Shown piece after piece: positions 18,248 through 25,960 of a stretch of 64,000 nucleotides of DNA; the stretch's first letter is position 1; each line of letters opens with the position of its first letter. The notes beneath the pieces were generated by a model, which searched no databases, was not told the origin of the DNA, and saw nothing but the letters and a program-made list of their open reading frames with translations. A program made the position numbers and the translations under genes. This DNA is from Mycobacterium sp. D16Q14 (GTDB taxonomy: Bacteria; Actinomycetota; Actinomycetes; Mycobacteriales; Mycobacteriaceae). Where the stretch lies: contig MAEX01000004.1 in the NCBI GenBank assembly GCA_002013415.1, positions 1 to 64,000 on the forward strand, written 5' to 3'.

Positions 18248-19496
18248 CCGGCTGTTGCCGCGGCTGGCACCCTGGCAGCGGGTGGCCCTCGCGATGTTCG
18301 GAATCGCCTGGGGTGGTAATGAATTCACCCCGCTGCTAGTGATGTACCGGCAGGCTGGCCAGTCGGCTGCCTCTGTTGACACGCTGTTGTTCGCCTACGT
18401 GCTGGGCATCATTCCCGCGTTGTTCCTGGGCGGACCCCTCTCGGACCGCTACGGCCGTCGTGCGGTGATGCTGCCCGCGCCGTTCATCTCGATGGCGGGG
18501 TCCCTGGTACTCGCGCTCGGCTCGCAGCACTTCGCGCTGCTGTTCACGGGGCGTGTGTTGTCCGGCATCGCACTGGGCCTGGCCATGGCCGCGGGCAGTT
18601 CGTGGGTCAAGGAACTGTCGGCACCGCCGTTCGATCGCCCCGGCACCGGAGCCCGGCGGGGCGCGATGAGCCTCACGGCGGGCTTCGCGCTGGGTGCGGC
18701 CGTGGCCGGGGCGTTGGCGCAGTGGGGACCCTGGCCGCAGCACCTGGCCTTCCTGGTCAACATTGCGATCACGATTCCCGGTGCGGTGCTGGCACTCTCG
18801 GTTCCGGAATCGGCCGCCGAGCGCGCACCGGGACGACTGATCGACGACCTCAAGATTCCCGCCGCACGCCGTCAGCGCTTCCTGCTCGTTGTTATGCCGT
18901 TGGCGCCGTGGGTGTTCGGATCGGCAGCGGTGGCGTATGCGGTGCTGCCCAGCCTCATCGCGCCGACGCTTCCGGGTGACCGCATCGCATTTTCGGCGTT
19001 GTGCTGTCTGGTCTGTCTGGGCTGCGGTTTCACCGCGCAGATGTTCGCGCCCAGGATTGACCGGGCGGGCACCGCCCGGCTTGGCATCATCGGGCTGGCA
19101 CTGGTCGCCACGGGGATGGCGCTGGCCGCCGTTGCCGCATACCGGCTCACGATCCCGTTGGTCCTGATCGCCGCGCTGGTGCTCGGCGCGGGGTACGGAA
19201 CAGCGCTGGTCAGTGGGCTGCAGGAGGTCAACCGAATCGCCGGGCTCACGGACCTGGCCGGCCTCACCGCCGTCTTCTACGGGCTGACCTATCTGGGCTT
19301 CGGGGTGCCGATGATGCTGACGGTGATCAGCGGTGCGCTGCCGACGCTGACGCACCCTCTGTTGCTCGGCGGCGGCGCGGTATTGGCGACGGTCTGTGCG
19401 GCGGTGGTGGCGATAAACTCGCGGACCGATATCTGCGAGCAGCCGCGCGTCGAGGCGACGCAGGCTGAGGGAACGCTTGAGTCGGCACTGCGTTAG
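18240..19496 (+). CDS. Major facilitator superfamily transporter
   Basis: A 418-residue membrane protein with about 12 hydrophobic segments and the MFS motif A region GGPLSDRYGRRAVM after the second segment. It starts at GTG 18240, inside the end of the GntR gene, so translation is coupled. The substrate is unknown; drug efflux or organic-acid transport are both possible. The last 25 residues are hydrophilic. Confidence 0.9.
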   Translation: MTSRLLPRLAPWQRVALAMFGIAWGGNEFTPLLVMYRQAGQSAASVDTLLFAYVLGIIPALFLGGPLSDRYGRRAVMLPAPFISMAGSLVLALGSQHFALLFTGRVLSGIALGLAMAAGSSWVKELSAPPFDRPGTGARRGAMSLTAGFALGAAVAGALAQWGPWPQHLAFLVNIAITIPGAVLALSVPESAAERAPGRLIDDLKIPAARRQRFLLVVMPLAPWVFGSAAVAYAVLPSLIAPTLPGDRIAFSALCCLVCLGCGFTAQMFAPRIDRAGTARLGIIGLALVATGMALAAVAAYRLTIPLVLIAALVLGAGYGTALVSGLQEVNRIAGLTDLAGLTAVFYGLTYLGFGVPMMLTVISGALPTLTHPLLLGGGAVLATVCAAVVAINSRTDICEQPRVEATQAEGTLESALR

Positions 19497-19522
19497 CGGC
19501 GAGCCGGATAGGCTCTCGCAGC

Positions 19523-19912
19523 ATGATCATCGCAGGGCTGGTACTGACCGGAATCGCAGCGCTCATCCACGTCTACATCTTCTATCTGGAATCGATCACG
19601 TGGACCAGTGAGAAGACTCGGAAGGTATTCGGTGTCCGCACGGTGGAGGAAGCCGAGATCACCAAACCGCTTGCCTTCAACCAGGGTTTCTACAACCTGT
19701 TTCTTGCCATCGCTATCGCGGTGGGGACGGTGCTATGGGCACGTGGTTGCACACCGGTGGGCGCGACGCTGGTCTTTACGGGCGCGGGGTCGATGGTCGC
19801 CGCCGGGCTGGTGCTGTTGATCTCGTCACCGGACAAGGCGTCGGCCGCGCTGAAGCAGCTGGTGCCCCCGCTTCTTGGGATCGTTGCTCTGGCCGTGGGA
19901 TTGGCGCTCTGA
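19523..19912 (+). CDS. DUF1304 membrane protein
   Basis: A 129-residue protein with four hydrophobic segments (about 2-22, 54-71, 75-100, 108-128). The family features are IHVYIFYLESITW near the start and NQGFYNLFLA in the second segment. Function is not known. It follows the MFS gene by 26 bases and may be part of that transcript. Its stop is four bases from the stop of the converging sseB gene. Confidence 0.85.
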   Translation: MIIAGLVLTGIAALIHVYIFYLESITWTSEKTRKVFGVRTVEEAEITKPLAFNQGFYNLFLAIAIAVGTVLWARGCTPVGATLVFTGAGSMVAAGLVLLISSPDKASAALKQLVPPLLGIVALAVGLAL

Positions 19913-19916
19913 TCGG

Positions 19917-20756
19917 TTAGTTCGGATCGGGTCCGGTCGCCACCGGACGCTGCGGGTCACTCGACCACTCCGACCAGGACCCGGGGTAGAGGGCGGCGTC
20001 GTATCCCGCGATGGCTAAGGCGGCGATCTGATGTGTCGCGGTGACACCCGACCCGCAGTACACGGTGACGGCGGGGCTGTGTTCGACGCCGAGCTCGCCA
20101 AAGCGTTCACGAAGTTCGGCGGCGGATCGGAAGGTGCCGTCGGCATTGAGGTTCTCAGCAGTGGGCGCGGAGATGGCGCGCGGAATGTGCCCGGCACGCG
20201 GATCGAGTGGCTCCTCGTCTCCGCGATAGCGCGCAGCAGCGCGGGCGTCCAGAATTTGGATGTCCCCCCACTTCGATTGGATGGCGACCTCGGCGATATC
20301 GATGACGGCCAAACCGTCCAGCGAAGAGATGCTGACTTCGCCGGGCCCGGGGACTACCTCGCCCGTCTCGACGGGCCCGCCGAAGCGCTGCCAGGCCGCC
20401 CAGCCGCCATCGAGAATCCGGACGTCGGCAATTCCGGCGGTGCGCAGCAGCCACCAGGCCCGCGAGGCGGCCTGTCCGTTCCAGTCGTCGTAGACGACCA
20501 CGGCGTCACCGTCGTTGAGGCCCCAGCGGCGTGCACTGGCCTGAAAGGCCTCGGGCGTCGGTAGTGGATGACGACCGCGAGCCGTCGCCGAGTGGTCGGC
20601 GAGGTCGGCGTCGAGATCGACGAATACTGCGCCGGGGAGGTGGCCCTCTAGATAGGCCGGGTGGCCGTCAGGGGCCATGACGGTCCAGCGCACGTCGAGT
20701 AGCCGGACCTCGGAGAGGCGGCCGGCGAGTTCGGCCGCCGAGATGAGCACGTCCAT
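19917..20756 (-). CDS. sseB: Sulfurtransferase SseB (two rhodanese domains)
   Basis: A 279-residue tandem rhodanese protein that moves sulfur from thiosulfate or 3-mercaptopyruvate to an acceptor. The N-terminal domain (about 4-127) is inactive, with YDDWNG where the Cys loop would be. The C-terminal domain carries C234 in CGSGVTA, the loop type of mercaptopyruvate sulfurtransferases. It matches M. tuberculosis SseB (Rv2291) over its length, sharing GRHPLP, VVYDDWN, RILDGG and the ending GSWSEWSSDP. It probably acts in cytoplasmic sulfur handling. The broken SDR fragment lies immediately upstream. Confidence 0.9.
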   Translation of the reverse strand: MDVLISAAELAGRLSEVRLLDVRWTVMAPDGHPAYLEGHLPGAVFVDLDADLADHSATARGRHPLPTPEAFQASARRWGLNDGDAVVVYDDWNGQAASRAWWLLRTAGIADVRILDGGWAAWQRFGGPVETGEVVPGPGEVSISSLDGLAVIDIAEVAIQSKWGDIQILDARAAARYRGDEEPLDPRAGHIPRAISAPTAENLNADGTFRSAAELRERFGELGVEHSPAVTVYCGSGVTATHQIAALAIAGYDAALYPGSWSEWSSDPQRPVATGPDPN

Positions 20757-20781
20757 ACCGAAACGGTACCGCCGGTGTGGG

Positions 20782-20985
20782 TTATCGCTGCGTGCCGCCC
20801 GAATCTACCGGCAGGCTCACCGAGGTGATGTAGCGCGCCTGGTCGGAGGTCTACTCGGTGGGGTCCTGACACAGATGGGCGATGACGCCGGGATTGAGGA
20901 GCATCCCCGTCTGGGTGCACCGTGTTGACCCGGATACTGAGCGGTCCAAGCTCATTGGCCGCTGTGCGGGCGCCGGGGCCGCTCA
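20782..20985 (-). pseudogene. Remnant of a short-chain dehydrogenase C-terminus
   Basis: The minus strand carries pieces of an SDR in order. ARTAANELGPLSIRVNTVHP comes first. After a shift of frame it reads TGMLLNPGVIAHLCQDPTE and a stop codon, then in that same frame SDQARYITSVSLPVDSGGTQR and TAA at 20782-20784. In intact mycofactocin-type SDRs these stretches are the end of the fold, with about 40 more residues between the second and third pieces. The N-terminal NAD-binding half is absent. The fragment runs up to the promoter of the marR gene and is clearly a relic. Confidence 0.8.
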
Positions 20986-21019
20986 GCGGGACGATGGTAA
21001 CTGTGTCAACATCACTGAT

Positions 21020-21454
21020 ATGGATCAGCAGGAATGGCAACCTCTCGGCGCATTGGTATACCGCGTGTCGGCGGCCTTGCGTTCGGAGATTGCCGCGGCG
21101 TTGGCGCCATTGAATCTGCCCTTCCCGCAGTACGTCTGTATGAGGGTGCTGTCCAAGAATCCCGGCTGGTCCAACGCGGACCTAGCCCGTGCGACGGATG
21201 TCACGCCGCAGTCGATGAACACCGTTTTGCAGGCGCTGCAGGACGCCGGTTTGGTATCCCGGCCGGACACCGTCGACTCCGGCCGCGCGCGCCCGGCGCA
21301 GCTGAGCCGGTCCGGTGCCGCCATGCTCAAGCAGGCAGACGTGCTGGCGCAAGAGGCCGAAGAGCGGTTGCTGTCGGGCATCTCGTCACAGCAGCGCGGC
21401 GACTTCTTCCAAACCCTGCGCGATATCGCGGGTGAGGATGCGACTAGCTGCTGA
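21020..21454 (+). CDS. MarR-family transcriptional regulator
   Basis: A 144-residue winged-helix regulator from ATG 21020. The DNA-binding core reads LSKNPGWSNADLARATDVTPQSMNTVLQALQDAGLVSRP in pieces, followed by the wing (DSGRARPAQLSRSG) and dimerising helices at both ends. No ribosome binding site is visible, and the upstream in-frame extension to 20882 is over the SDR relic and unlikely. The SDR fragment on the other strand may be what remains of a gene it once controlled. The following lipoprotein gene begins 41 bases after its stop. Confidence 0.88.
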   Translation: MDQQEWQPLGALVYRVSAALRSEIAAALAPLNLPFPQYVCMRVLSKNPGWSNADLARATDVTPQSMNTVLQALQDAGLVSRPDTVDSGRARPAQLSRSGAAMLKQADVLAQEAEERLLSGISSQQRGDFFQTLRDIAGEDATSC

Positions 21455-21495
21455 ATCGCGCGTCCGGGGGAACGCCGGAGGGTAGTTTTGGTGCC

Positions 21496-22575
21496 ATGAA
21501 GAGGCTCGCGGCTGGTGTGGTGGTTGGAATATCGGCAGTGCTCGCGGGGTGCGCCACGACACCACCGCCAGTGGTTCCCTCCGGCGCGTCGAGCGCACCG
21601 TCCCCAGAGCGGCGCACCTCAGAGGGTGCCATCGTCGTCACTCCGGACAACTTCGTGCGCGCGGAGACGGACCGGTATTTCGGGAACATCGTGAAGGACG
21701 GCGGTTTTGGTTCCTTCCATCACATCCGCGAATTGTCTCCACTGGATAGGCAGCTGGTCATCCGGCAGAACCGCGACACGCTCTATTCGTCGGCGGTGTT
21801 CGACCTGGATGCGGGGCCGGTCACCATCTCGACGCCGGGTCCGGGACAGCGGTTCATGTCGCTGCAGCTCATCACCGAGGACCACTATGTGCCGGCGGTC
21901 TTCTACGGCAAGGGTGAGCACACCATCACCAAGGAGCAGGCCGGTACCCGCTACGTCGCCGCGGCGTTGCGGACCTTGGTGAATCCGGCCGATCCGGCCG
22001 ACCTGGCTCAGGTCCATGCCCTGCAGGACGCCGTCGCGGCACGGCAAGACCGCACGGGAGAGTTCGTTGTGCCCCAGTGGGACAACGTAAGTCAGGAGAA
22101 GGTGCGCGACGGTCTGCTCCAGCTCGCCGCGACGCTTCCCGATACCAGGGCGACCTTTGGCACCAGGGACGACACGGACCCCGTGCGCCATCTCATCGGC
22201 ACCGCGTCGGCCTGGGGCGGGAACCCCGAGAAGGATGCCCTCTATCTCACGGTGAATCCCGCCAAGAACGACGGCGCCACGGTGTATCGGCTCACCGTGG
22301 GACAGGTGCCGGTCGACGGATTCTGGTCGGTCACCGTCTACAACAAGGACGGGTATTTCACGCCAAATACCCGGAATGCTTACTCGCTCAACAATGTCAC
22401 TGCACAGCGGGATGCCAGCGGCAACACGACCGTGCAATTCGGGGGATGCACCAACGCCACGGTGAACTGCCTGCCGATCACGCCGGGCTGGAACTACGCG
22501 GTCCGGCTGTACCGCGCGCAGCCGCAGATTCTCGACGGCCGGTGGGTGTTCCCGGAGGCGCAGCCCGTCGGGTAG
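21496..22575 (+). CDS. Lipoprotein with DUF1254 and DUF1214 domains
   Basis: A 359-residue exported lipoprotein. The signal peptide ends in the lipobox LAGC with the lipidated C19, followed by a Pro/Ser-rich linker to about residue 45. A DUF1254 domain follows (RQNRDTLYSSAVFDLDAGP, then GQRFMSLQLITEDHY), and a C-terminal DUF1214 domain (GFWSVTVYNKDGYF, NAYSLNN). Such proteins are common in mycobacteria and their role is unknown. It should be anchored outside the cytoplasmic membrane. Its end converges with the tetR gene six bases away. Confidence 0.88.
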   Translation: MKRLAAGVVVGISAVLAGCATTPPPVVPSGASSAPSPERRTSEGAIVVTPDNFVRAETDRYFGNIVKDGGFGSFHHIRELSPLDRQLVIRQNRDTLYSSAVFDLDAGPVTISTPGPGQRFMSLQLITEDHYVPAVFYGKGEHTITKEQAGTRYVAAALRTLVNPADPADLAQVHALQDAVAARQDRTGEFVVPQWDNVSQEKVRDGLLQLAATLPDTRATFGTRDDTDPVRHLIGTASAWGGNPEKDALYLTVNPAKNDGATVYRLTVGQVPVDGFWSVTVYNKDGYFTPNTRNAYSLNNVTAQRDASGNTTVQFGGCTNATVNCLPITPGWNYAVRLYRAQPQILDGRWVFPEAQPVG

Positions 22576-22581
22576 TCAGCC

Positions 22582-23142
22582 CTATTGTGGGTTAACGAAT
22601 TTCGCGATCTGCTGAGCAACCTCGGATCGGATGTCGGCATCGGACATGTCGTCAAGACCGAAACCGGCTCGCAGGCTGGGGCCCATCAGGCGCCAGCCAA
22701 GCTGTAGCGCAATCGCGTGGGCCCCGGCCAGCCGCGCCTCTCGATCGTCGGCGTGGGCAGGACGGATCTGTTCGAGCAGCCATTCCATGCCGGGTTTACG
22801 TTCTTGCAGTTCTTCGATGGGGAAGCCGTCGAGAGTGGAGCGGACCATGACGCGCAGCTGCAGATCGTGTGCCGCCTCCAGCTCTTCACGGGGTGCCCCC
22901 GCCTCCCGCAAGGTCGCTGCGGCATCGGCCAGGTGCTGCAAGGTGTCCGCCAGCAGCTGACGCTTGCTTCCGAAGTGGCGGTGCACCAGACCGTGGTTCA
23001 CACCCGCGCGCGTGGCGACCTCCCGGATGGACGTCGCCGCCGGCCCCTTCTCGGCGAAGAGCTCAGACGCGGCATTCAGGACGGCCTCCACGACCTCCTC
23101 CTTGCCCACGGGCCGGGCGTCCGTTGCCTGCGGTGTAGTCAT
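22582..23142 (-). CDS. TetR-family regulator (probable repressor of the dioxygenase)
   Basis: A 186-residue TetR protein. The N-terminal helix-turn-helix is SIREVATRAGVNHGLVHRHFGSKRQLL (read in parts) and the remainder is the ligand-binding helical domain. It is divergent from the TauD-type dioxygenase gene. The 69-base gap holds a nearly perfect 26-bp palindrome with the half-site TTGGTGTAGTCA, and a further GGTGTAGTCA lies at this gene's own start. That is the usual layout of a repressor that controls itself and the neighbour. Confidence 0.9.
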   Translation of the reverse strand: MTTPQATDARPVGKEEVVEAVLNAASELFAEKGPAATSIREVATRAGVNHGLVHRHFGSKRQLLADTLQHLADAAATLREAGAPREELEAAHDLQLRVMVRSTLDGFPIEELQERKPGMEWLLEQIRPAHADDREARLAGAHAIALQLGWRLMGPSLRAGFGLDDMSDADIRSEVAQQIAKFVNPQ

Positions 23143-23163
23143 GTGTGTACAGTAGCGGATGAC

Positions 23164-23189
23164 TTGGTGTAGTCACTTGACTACACCAA
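23164..23189. promoter_or_regulatory. 26-bp TetR operator palindrome
   Basis: TTGGTGTAGTCA (23164-23175) and TGACTACACCAA (23178-23189) are perfect inverted 12-base arms around a 2-base centre. It lies midway between the divergent tetR and dioxygenase starts. The extra copy of GGTGTAGTCA at 23132-23141 overlaps the tetR start codon and may be a second, weaker half-site. Symmetry and position fit the TetR product as its ligand. Confidence 0.85.
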
Positions 23190-23211
23190 ACGATTACCGA
23201 AGGGAGCCGTC

Positions 23212-24144
23212 ATGAGCAGCGATTTTCGTGTGGTGAAGGTGGGCGAGAACATTGGCGCCCGCATCGAGGGTGTGCGGCTCGGAGAGGTGGATGCCGAGAT
23301 GGCGTGTGCCATCAACGAGGCAATGCTGGAGCACAGGGTGGTCTTCTTTCGTGGACAGCATCACCTCGACGACGAGGCGCAATTCGCGTTCGCGCGGTGC
23401 ATGGGCGTGCCGACATCGGCGCATCCCACGCTGAAATTCGACGGTGAGCGCGTGATGCGGCTCGACTCGGAGGAGGGTGGTCGCGCCAACCAGTGGCACA
23501 CCGATGTCACCTTCGTGGACCGGATTCCCAAGGCGTCGATCCTGCGGGCGGTCGAATTGCCGCCGTACGGCGGAACCACTACCTGGACCTCGACAGTCGC
23601 GGCCTATCGGCAGCTGCCCAGGGCCTTGCAGGAGCTGGCAGACAATCTGTGGGCCATGCACAACAACCAATTCGATTACGCCCAGGTTGATCCCGCCAAG
23701 GTGGCGGAGCTGCTGGCCAAGGCGGGGTCCGGATCCAAGTACGTGCGCGAGTTCGGGGCGACACATTTCGAGGCGCATCATCCGGTGGTCCGGGTGCACC
23801 CCGAGACGGGCGAGAAGGCGCTGCTGCTGGGCAACTTCGTCAAGCGGATCCTGGACGTGAGCGCAAGCGAGTCACAGGCGCTGTTCCGAATGCTCCAGGA
23901 TCGGATTACCTGGTTGGAGAACACGATTCGATGGAACTGGGAGTTAGGTGATGTCGCGATGTGGGACAACCGGGCCACCCAGCATTACGCCGTCTCTGAC
24001 TACGGCGATCAGCGGCGCCGGATGCATCGCGTGACGCTTGCCGGTGATGTGCCGGTCGGTGTGAACGGCGAAAGCAGCCGAGTAGTCGCCGGGGACGCCA
24101 GCGACTACTCGGTGATCGACAACCCGAAGCGGTTGGTGGCCTAA
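23212..24144 (+). CDS. Fe(II)/2-oxoglutarate-dependent dioxygenase (TauD/TfdA family)
   Basis: A 310-residue oxygenase. The iron ligands are H96 and D98 (QWHTDVTF) and H258 (TQHYAVSDY); the 2-oxoglutarate-binding Arg is R273 (MHRVTL), at the same distance from the last His as in TauD. The family hydroxylates taurine, alkyl sulfates, aryloxy acids or related compounds, releasing sulfite or sulfate in the sulfur cases. The substrate here is not certain, as no transporter is adjacent. AAGGGAG precedes the ATG. Expression is probably repressed by the divergent TetR through the palindrome in the gap. Confidence 0.9.
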   Translation: MSSDFRVVKVGENIGARIEGVRLGEVDAEMACAINEAMLEHRVVFFRGQHHLDDEAQFAFARCMGVPTSAHPTLKFDGERVMRLDSEEGGRANQWHTDVTFVDRIPKASILRAVELPPYGGTTTWTSTVAAYRQLPRALQELADNLWAMHNNQFDYAQVDPAKVAELLAKAGSGSKYVREFGATHFEAHHPVVRVHPETGEKALLLGNFVKRILDVSASESQALFRMLQDRITWLENTIRWNWELGDVAMWDNRATQHYAVSDYGDQRRRMHRVTLAGDVPVGVNGESSRVVAGDASDYSVIDNPKRLVA

Positions 24145-24157
24145 GGCCGCTGGGCTT

Positions 24158-24213
24158 CGAGTGGGAATCTCGCGAGGAAATCCGGCCGATTCTCCTCGCG
24201 AGATTCCCACTCG
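24158..24213. repeat. Perfect 21-bp hairpin, copy 2 of a dispersed repeat
   Basis: Arms 24158-24178 and 24193-24213 are perfect reverse complements, with a 14-base loop containing CCGGCC. It lies between the converging dioxygenase and alkaline phosphatase genes and should stop both transcripts. It is closely related in arms and loop to the hairpin at 14550-14605, so it is also a repeat element. Confidence 0.85.
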
Positions 24214-24274
24214 GTGGGGGGGCTAGTTCATCCCCGGGGATCATGCGTCCCCGTCGAGGTGCAATTCACCGACG

Positions 24275-25834
24275 TCAGGCCCGGCGCCTGCCCAGGAAGA
24301 ACGCGGCCGCGGCAGCCACGGCGGCCGCTACCGCAGCAATTCCGCCGGCCAGCCACCAGGACGGACCGTTCGAGGCGTCGGGGCTCTTGGATCCGAGCAG
24401 TGCCCCGACGATCGTGTTGAAGTTGTCGGTCTGATCGGTGAGGCCGGAGACGTTCGCGGCACCCGGGCCGTAAGCCGCGATGCGCACCTGAGTTCCGGTG
24501 TGTGTCTGCGATTCACCCTCCGGCGCGGTGGGGTACATGATCCGCATGGTGGCGCCGTCGGCAGTCTTCACCGCGACCGACAGCGCGGTCGGATTGTCGA
24601 AGTCCTCGGGAACGATGAGCGAGGAGTGTCCATGATCGGCGGTCACGATCACCAGGGTGTTGCCGTCCTTGCGGGCGAAGTCCAGGGCGGCGGCGACCGC
24701 CTCGTCCAGAGCGATGGTCTCGCCGATCTGACCGCAGATGTTGGCGGCGTGGTCCTGCTTGTCGATTGATGCCGACTCCACCTGCAGGAAGAAGCCCTTG
24801 TCCTGGCCCTTGGTCGAGTTCACCAGCAGGTCAATGGCTTTGGTCGTCATCGCGGAGAGTTGCGGTTGATCCTTGGGCAGCTCGGGGTTGGCCTGGCAGG
24901 TGGTCGCGGGCAGCTTGCCGCCGTTGGGGACCGCCGCGGGCACCTTATCCCACTGCACCGGCAGGTTGCCCCTGCCGAACACACCCAGTACCGGGTTATC
25001 GAGGTTGTTCACCTTATTCAGATCACCTGCGGTGGTGGGCAACTGGTAGCCGGTGGCCTTGGCGACATCCAGCGAGGTCTTACCCCTATGCTCACCGGCG
25101 GTGATGGTCTCCTCGAAGTACTTGCCGCCGCCGCCCAGGCTGATGTCTGCCCGGGTACTCACCAGCTGCTCGGAGATAGAGCCCTTGCCGCCGTTGTCGA
25201 CGGCGTTACCCGCGCACTTCTCCAGGGTTTCCTTGGGGCCCTTGCAGTCCCGATCTGTGACATGAGCGGTAAGCACCGCCGGGGTGGCGTCCTGCAGCTC
25301 CGCGGTGGTGACATTTCCCGTCGCAAAGCCCTGCTTCTGCACGATCTCCAGGATCGTGTCCAGCGGCTTGCCGTCGAGGTCAACCGAGATGGCGCCGTTG
25401 TAGGTCTTGGTCCCGGTCGCCCACCCGGTGCCGGAGGCCGCCGAGTCGGTCACGTAGTCGGGCTTGCCCTTCTCGGGACCGTCCTTGGTGAGGGCGAACG
25501 TGGTGTACTCGCCGGTGATCGGCAGCGCGTCGAGTCCGGGAAGCGTCCCGGCCGCGCCGTGCTGGTAGTTGCGCGCCGAGGTGATCTCCGAGGTCCCCAT
25601 GCCATCACCGATCAGCAGGATGACGTTCTTGGCGTTGCGGCCCAGCAGCGAATTCCGCAGATCCGCCGCCTTATCGCCGTCGCGCCCGCCTTTGGTGCGG
25701 TTAGCGCCACCGGTCTTGGCGATATCGCCGACGGGTACCTCAGGGGAATCCGAGGGCGGGGCGGCGGCCGCGGACGGCGCCAGCGCCAGGATCAGTGCGG
25801 ATGTGAGGACCGTGGCTGCGTGGGAGATGCGCAT
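24275..25834 (-). CDS. phoA: Alkaline phosphatase, exported and membrane-anchored
   Basis: A 519-residue enzyme releasing phosphate from monoesters. It has a signal peptide (residues 1-24), the metal site GDGMG (about 76-80), the nucleophile S131 in TDSAASGTGW, and the metal-binding His in TADHGHSS. Near the C-terminus, after a Ser/Pro region, comes a hydrophobic stretch rich in Ala (about 491-515) ending GRRRA, which should anchor the enzyme to the membrane with the catalytic domain outside. The soluble E. coli enzyme lacks this anchor. Expression is likely to respond to phosphate limitation, but I did not identify a clear PhoP box. Confidence 0.92.
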   Translation of the reverse strand: MRISHAATVLTSALILALAPSAAAAPPSDSPEVPVGDIAKTGGANRTKGGRDGDKAADLRNSLLGRNAKNVILLIGDGMGTSEITSARNYQHGAAGTLPGLDALPITGEYTTFALTKDGPEKGKPDYVTDSAASGTGWATGTKTYNGAISVDLDGKPLDTILEIVQKQGFATGNVTTAELQDATPAVLTAHVTDRDCKGPKETLEKCAGNAVDNGGKGSISEQLVSTRADISLGGGGKYFEETITAGEHRGKTSLDVAKATGYQLPTTAGDLNKVNNLDNPVLGVFGRGNLPVQWDKVPAAVPNGGKLPATTCQANPELPKDQPQLSAMTTKAIDLLVNSTKGQDKGFFLQVESASIDKQDHAANICGQIGETIALDEAVAAALDFARKDGNTLVIVTADHGHSSLIVPEDFDNPTALSVAVKTADGATMRIMYPTAPEGESQTHTGTQVRIAAYGPGAANVSGLTDQTDNFNTIVGALLGSKSPDASNGPSWWLAGGIAAVAAAVAAAAAFFLGRRRA

Positions 25835-25894
25835 CGGGACAGTTTCCCGGCAACCGATGAACGCTCGGTAAACCGACCCGGAGGCGTCCCGGCC

Positions 25895-25947
25895 AGACCG
25901 AGGTTATGGCGCATATGTCTCGCACAAATTCGCCACAACCTCGGTCT
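25895..25947. terminator. Hairpin terminator after the ferredoxin reductase gene
   Basis: Arms 25895-25911 and 25931-25947 (AGACCGAGGTT core) pair at 16 of 17 positions around a 19-base AT-rich loop. It lies 13 bases beyond the stop of the minus-strand ferredoxin reductase gene and upstream of the alkaline phosphatase gene, so it most likely ends the three-gene operon. Confidence 0.75.
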
Positions 25948-25960
25948 CGGCGTAGAGGTG

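Noticed and set aside
16583-18382. 599-codon minus-strand open frame across the hydroxylase, gntR and MFS start
   Set aside because: It runs across three well-supported plus-strand features and has an Arg/His-rich shadow composition.
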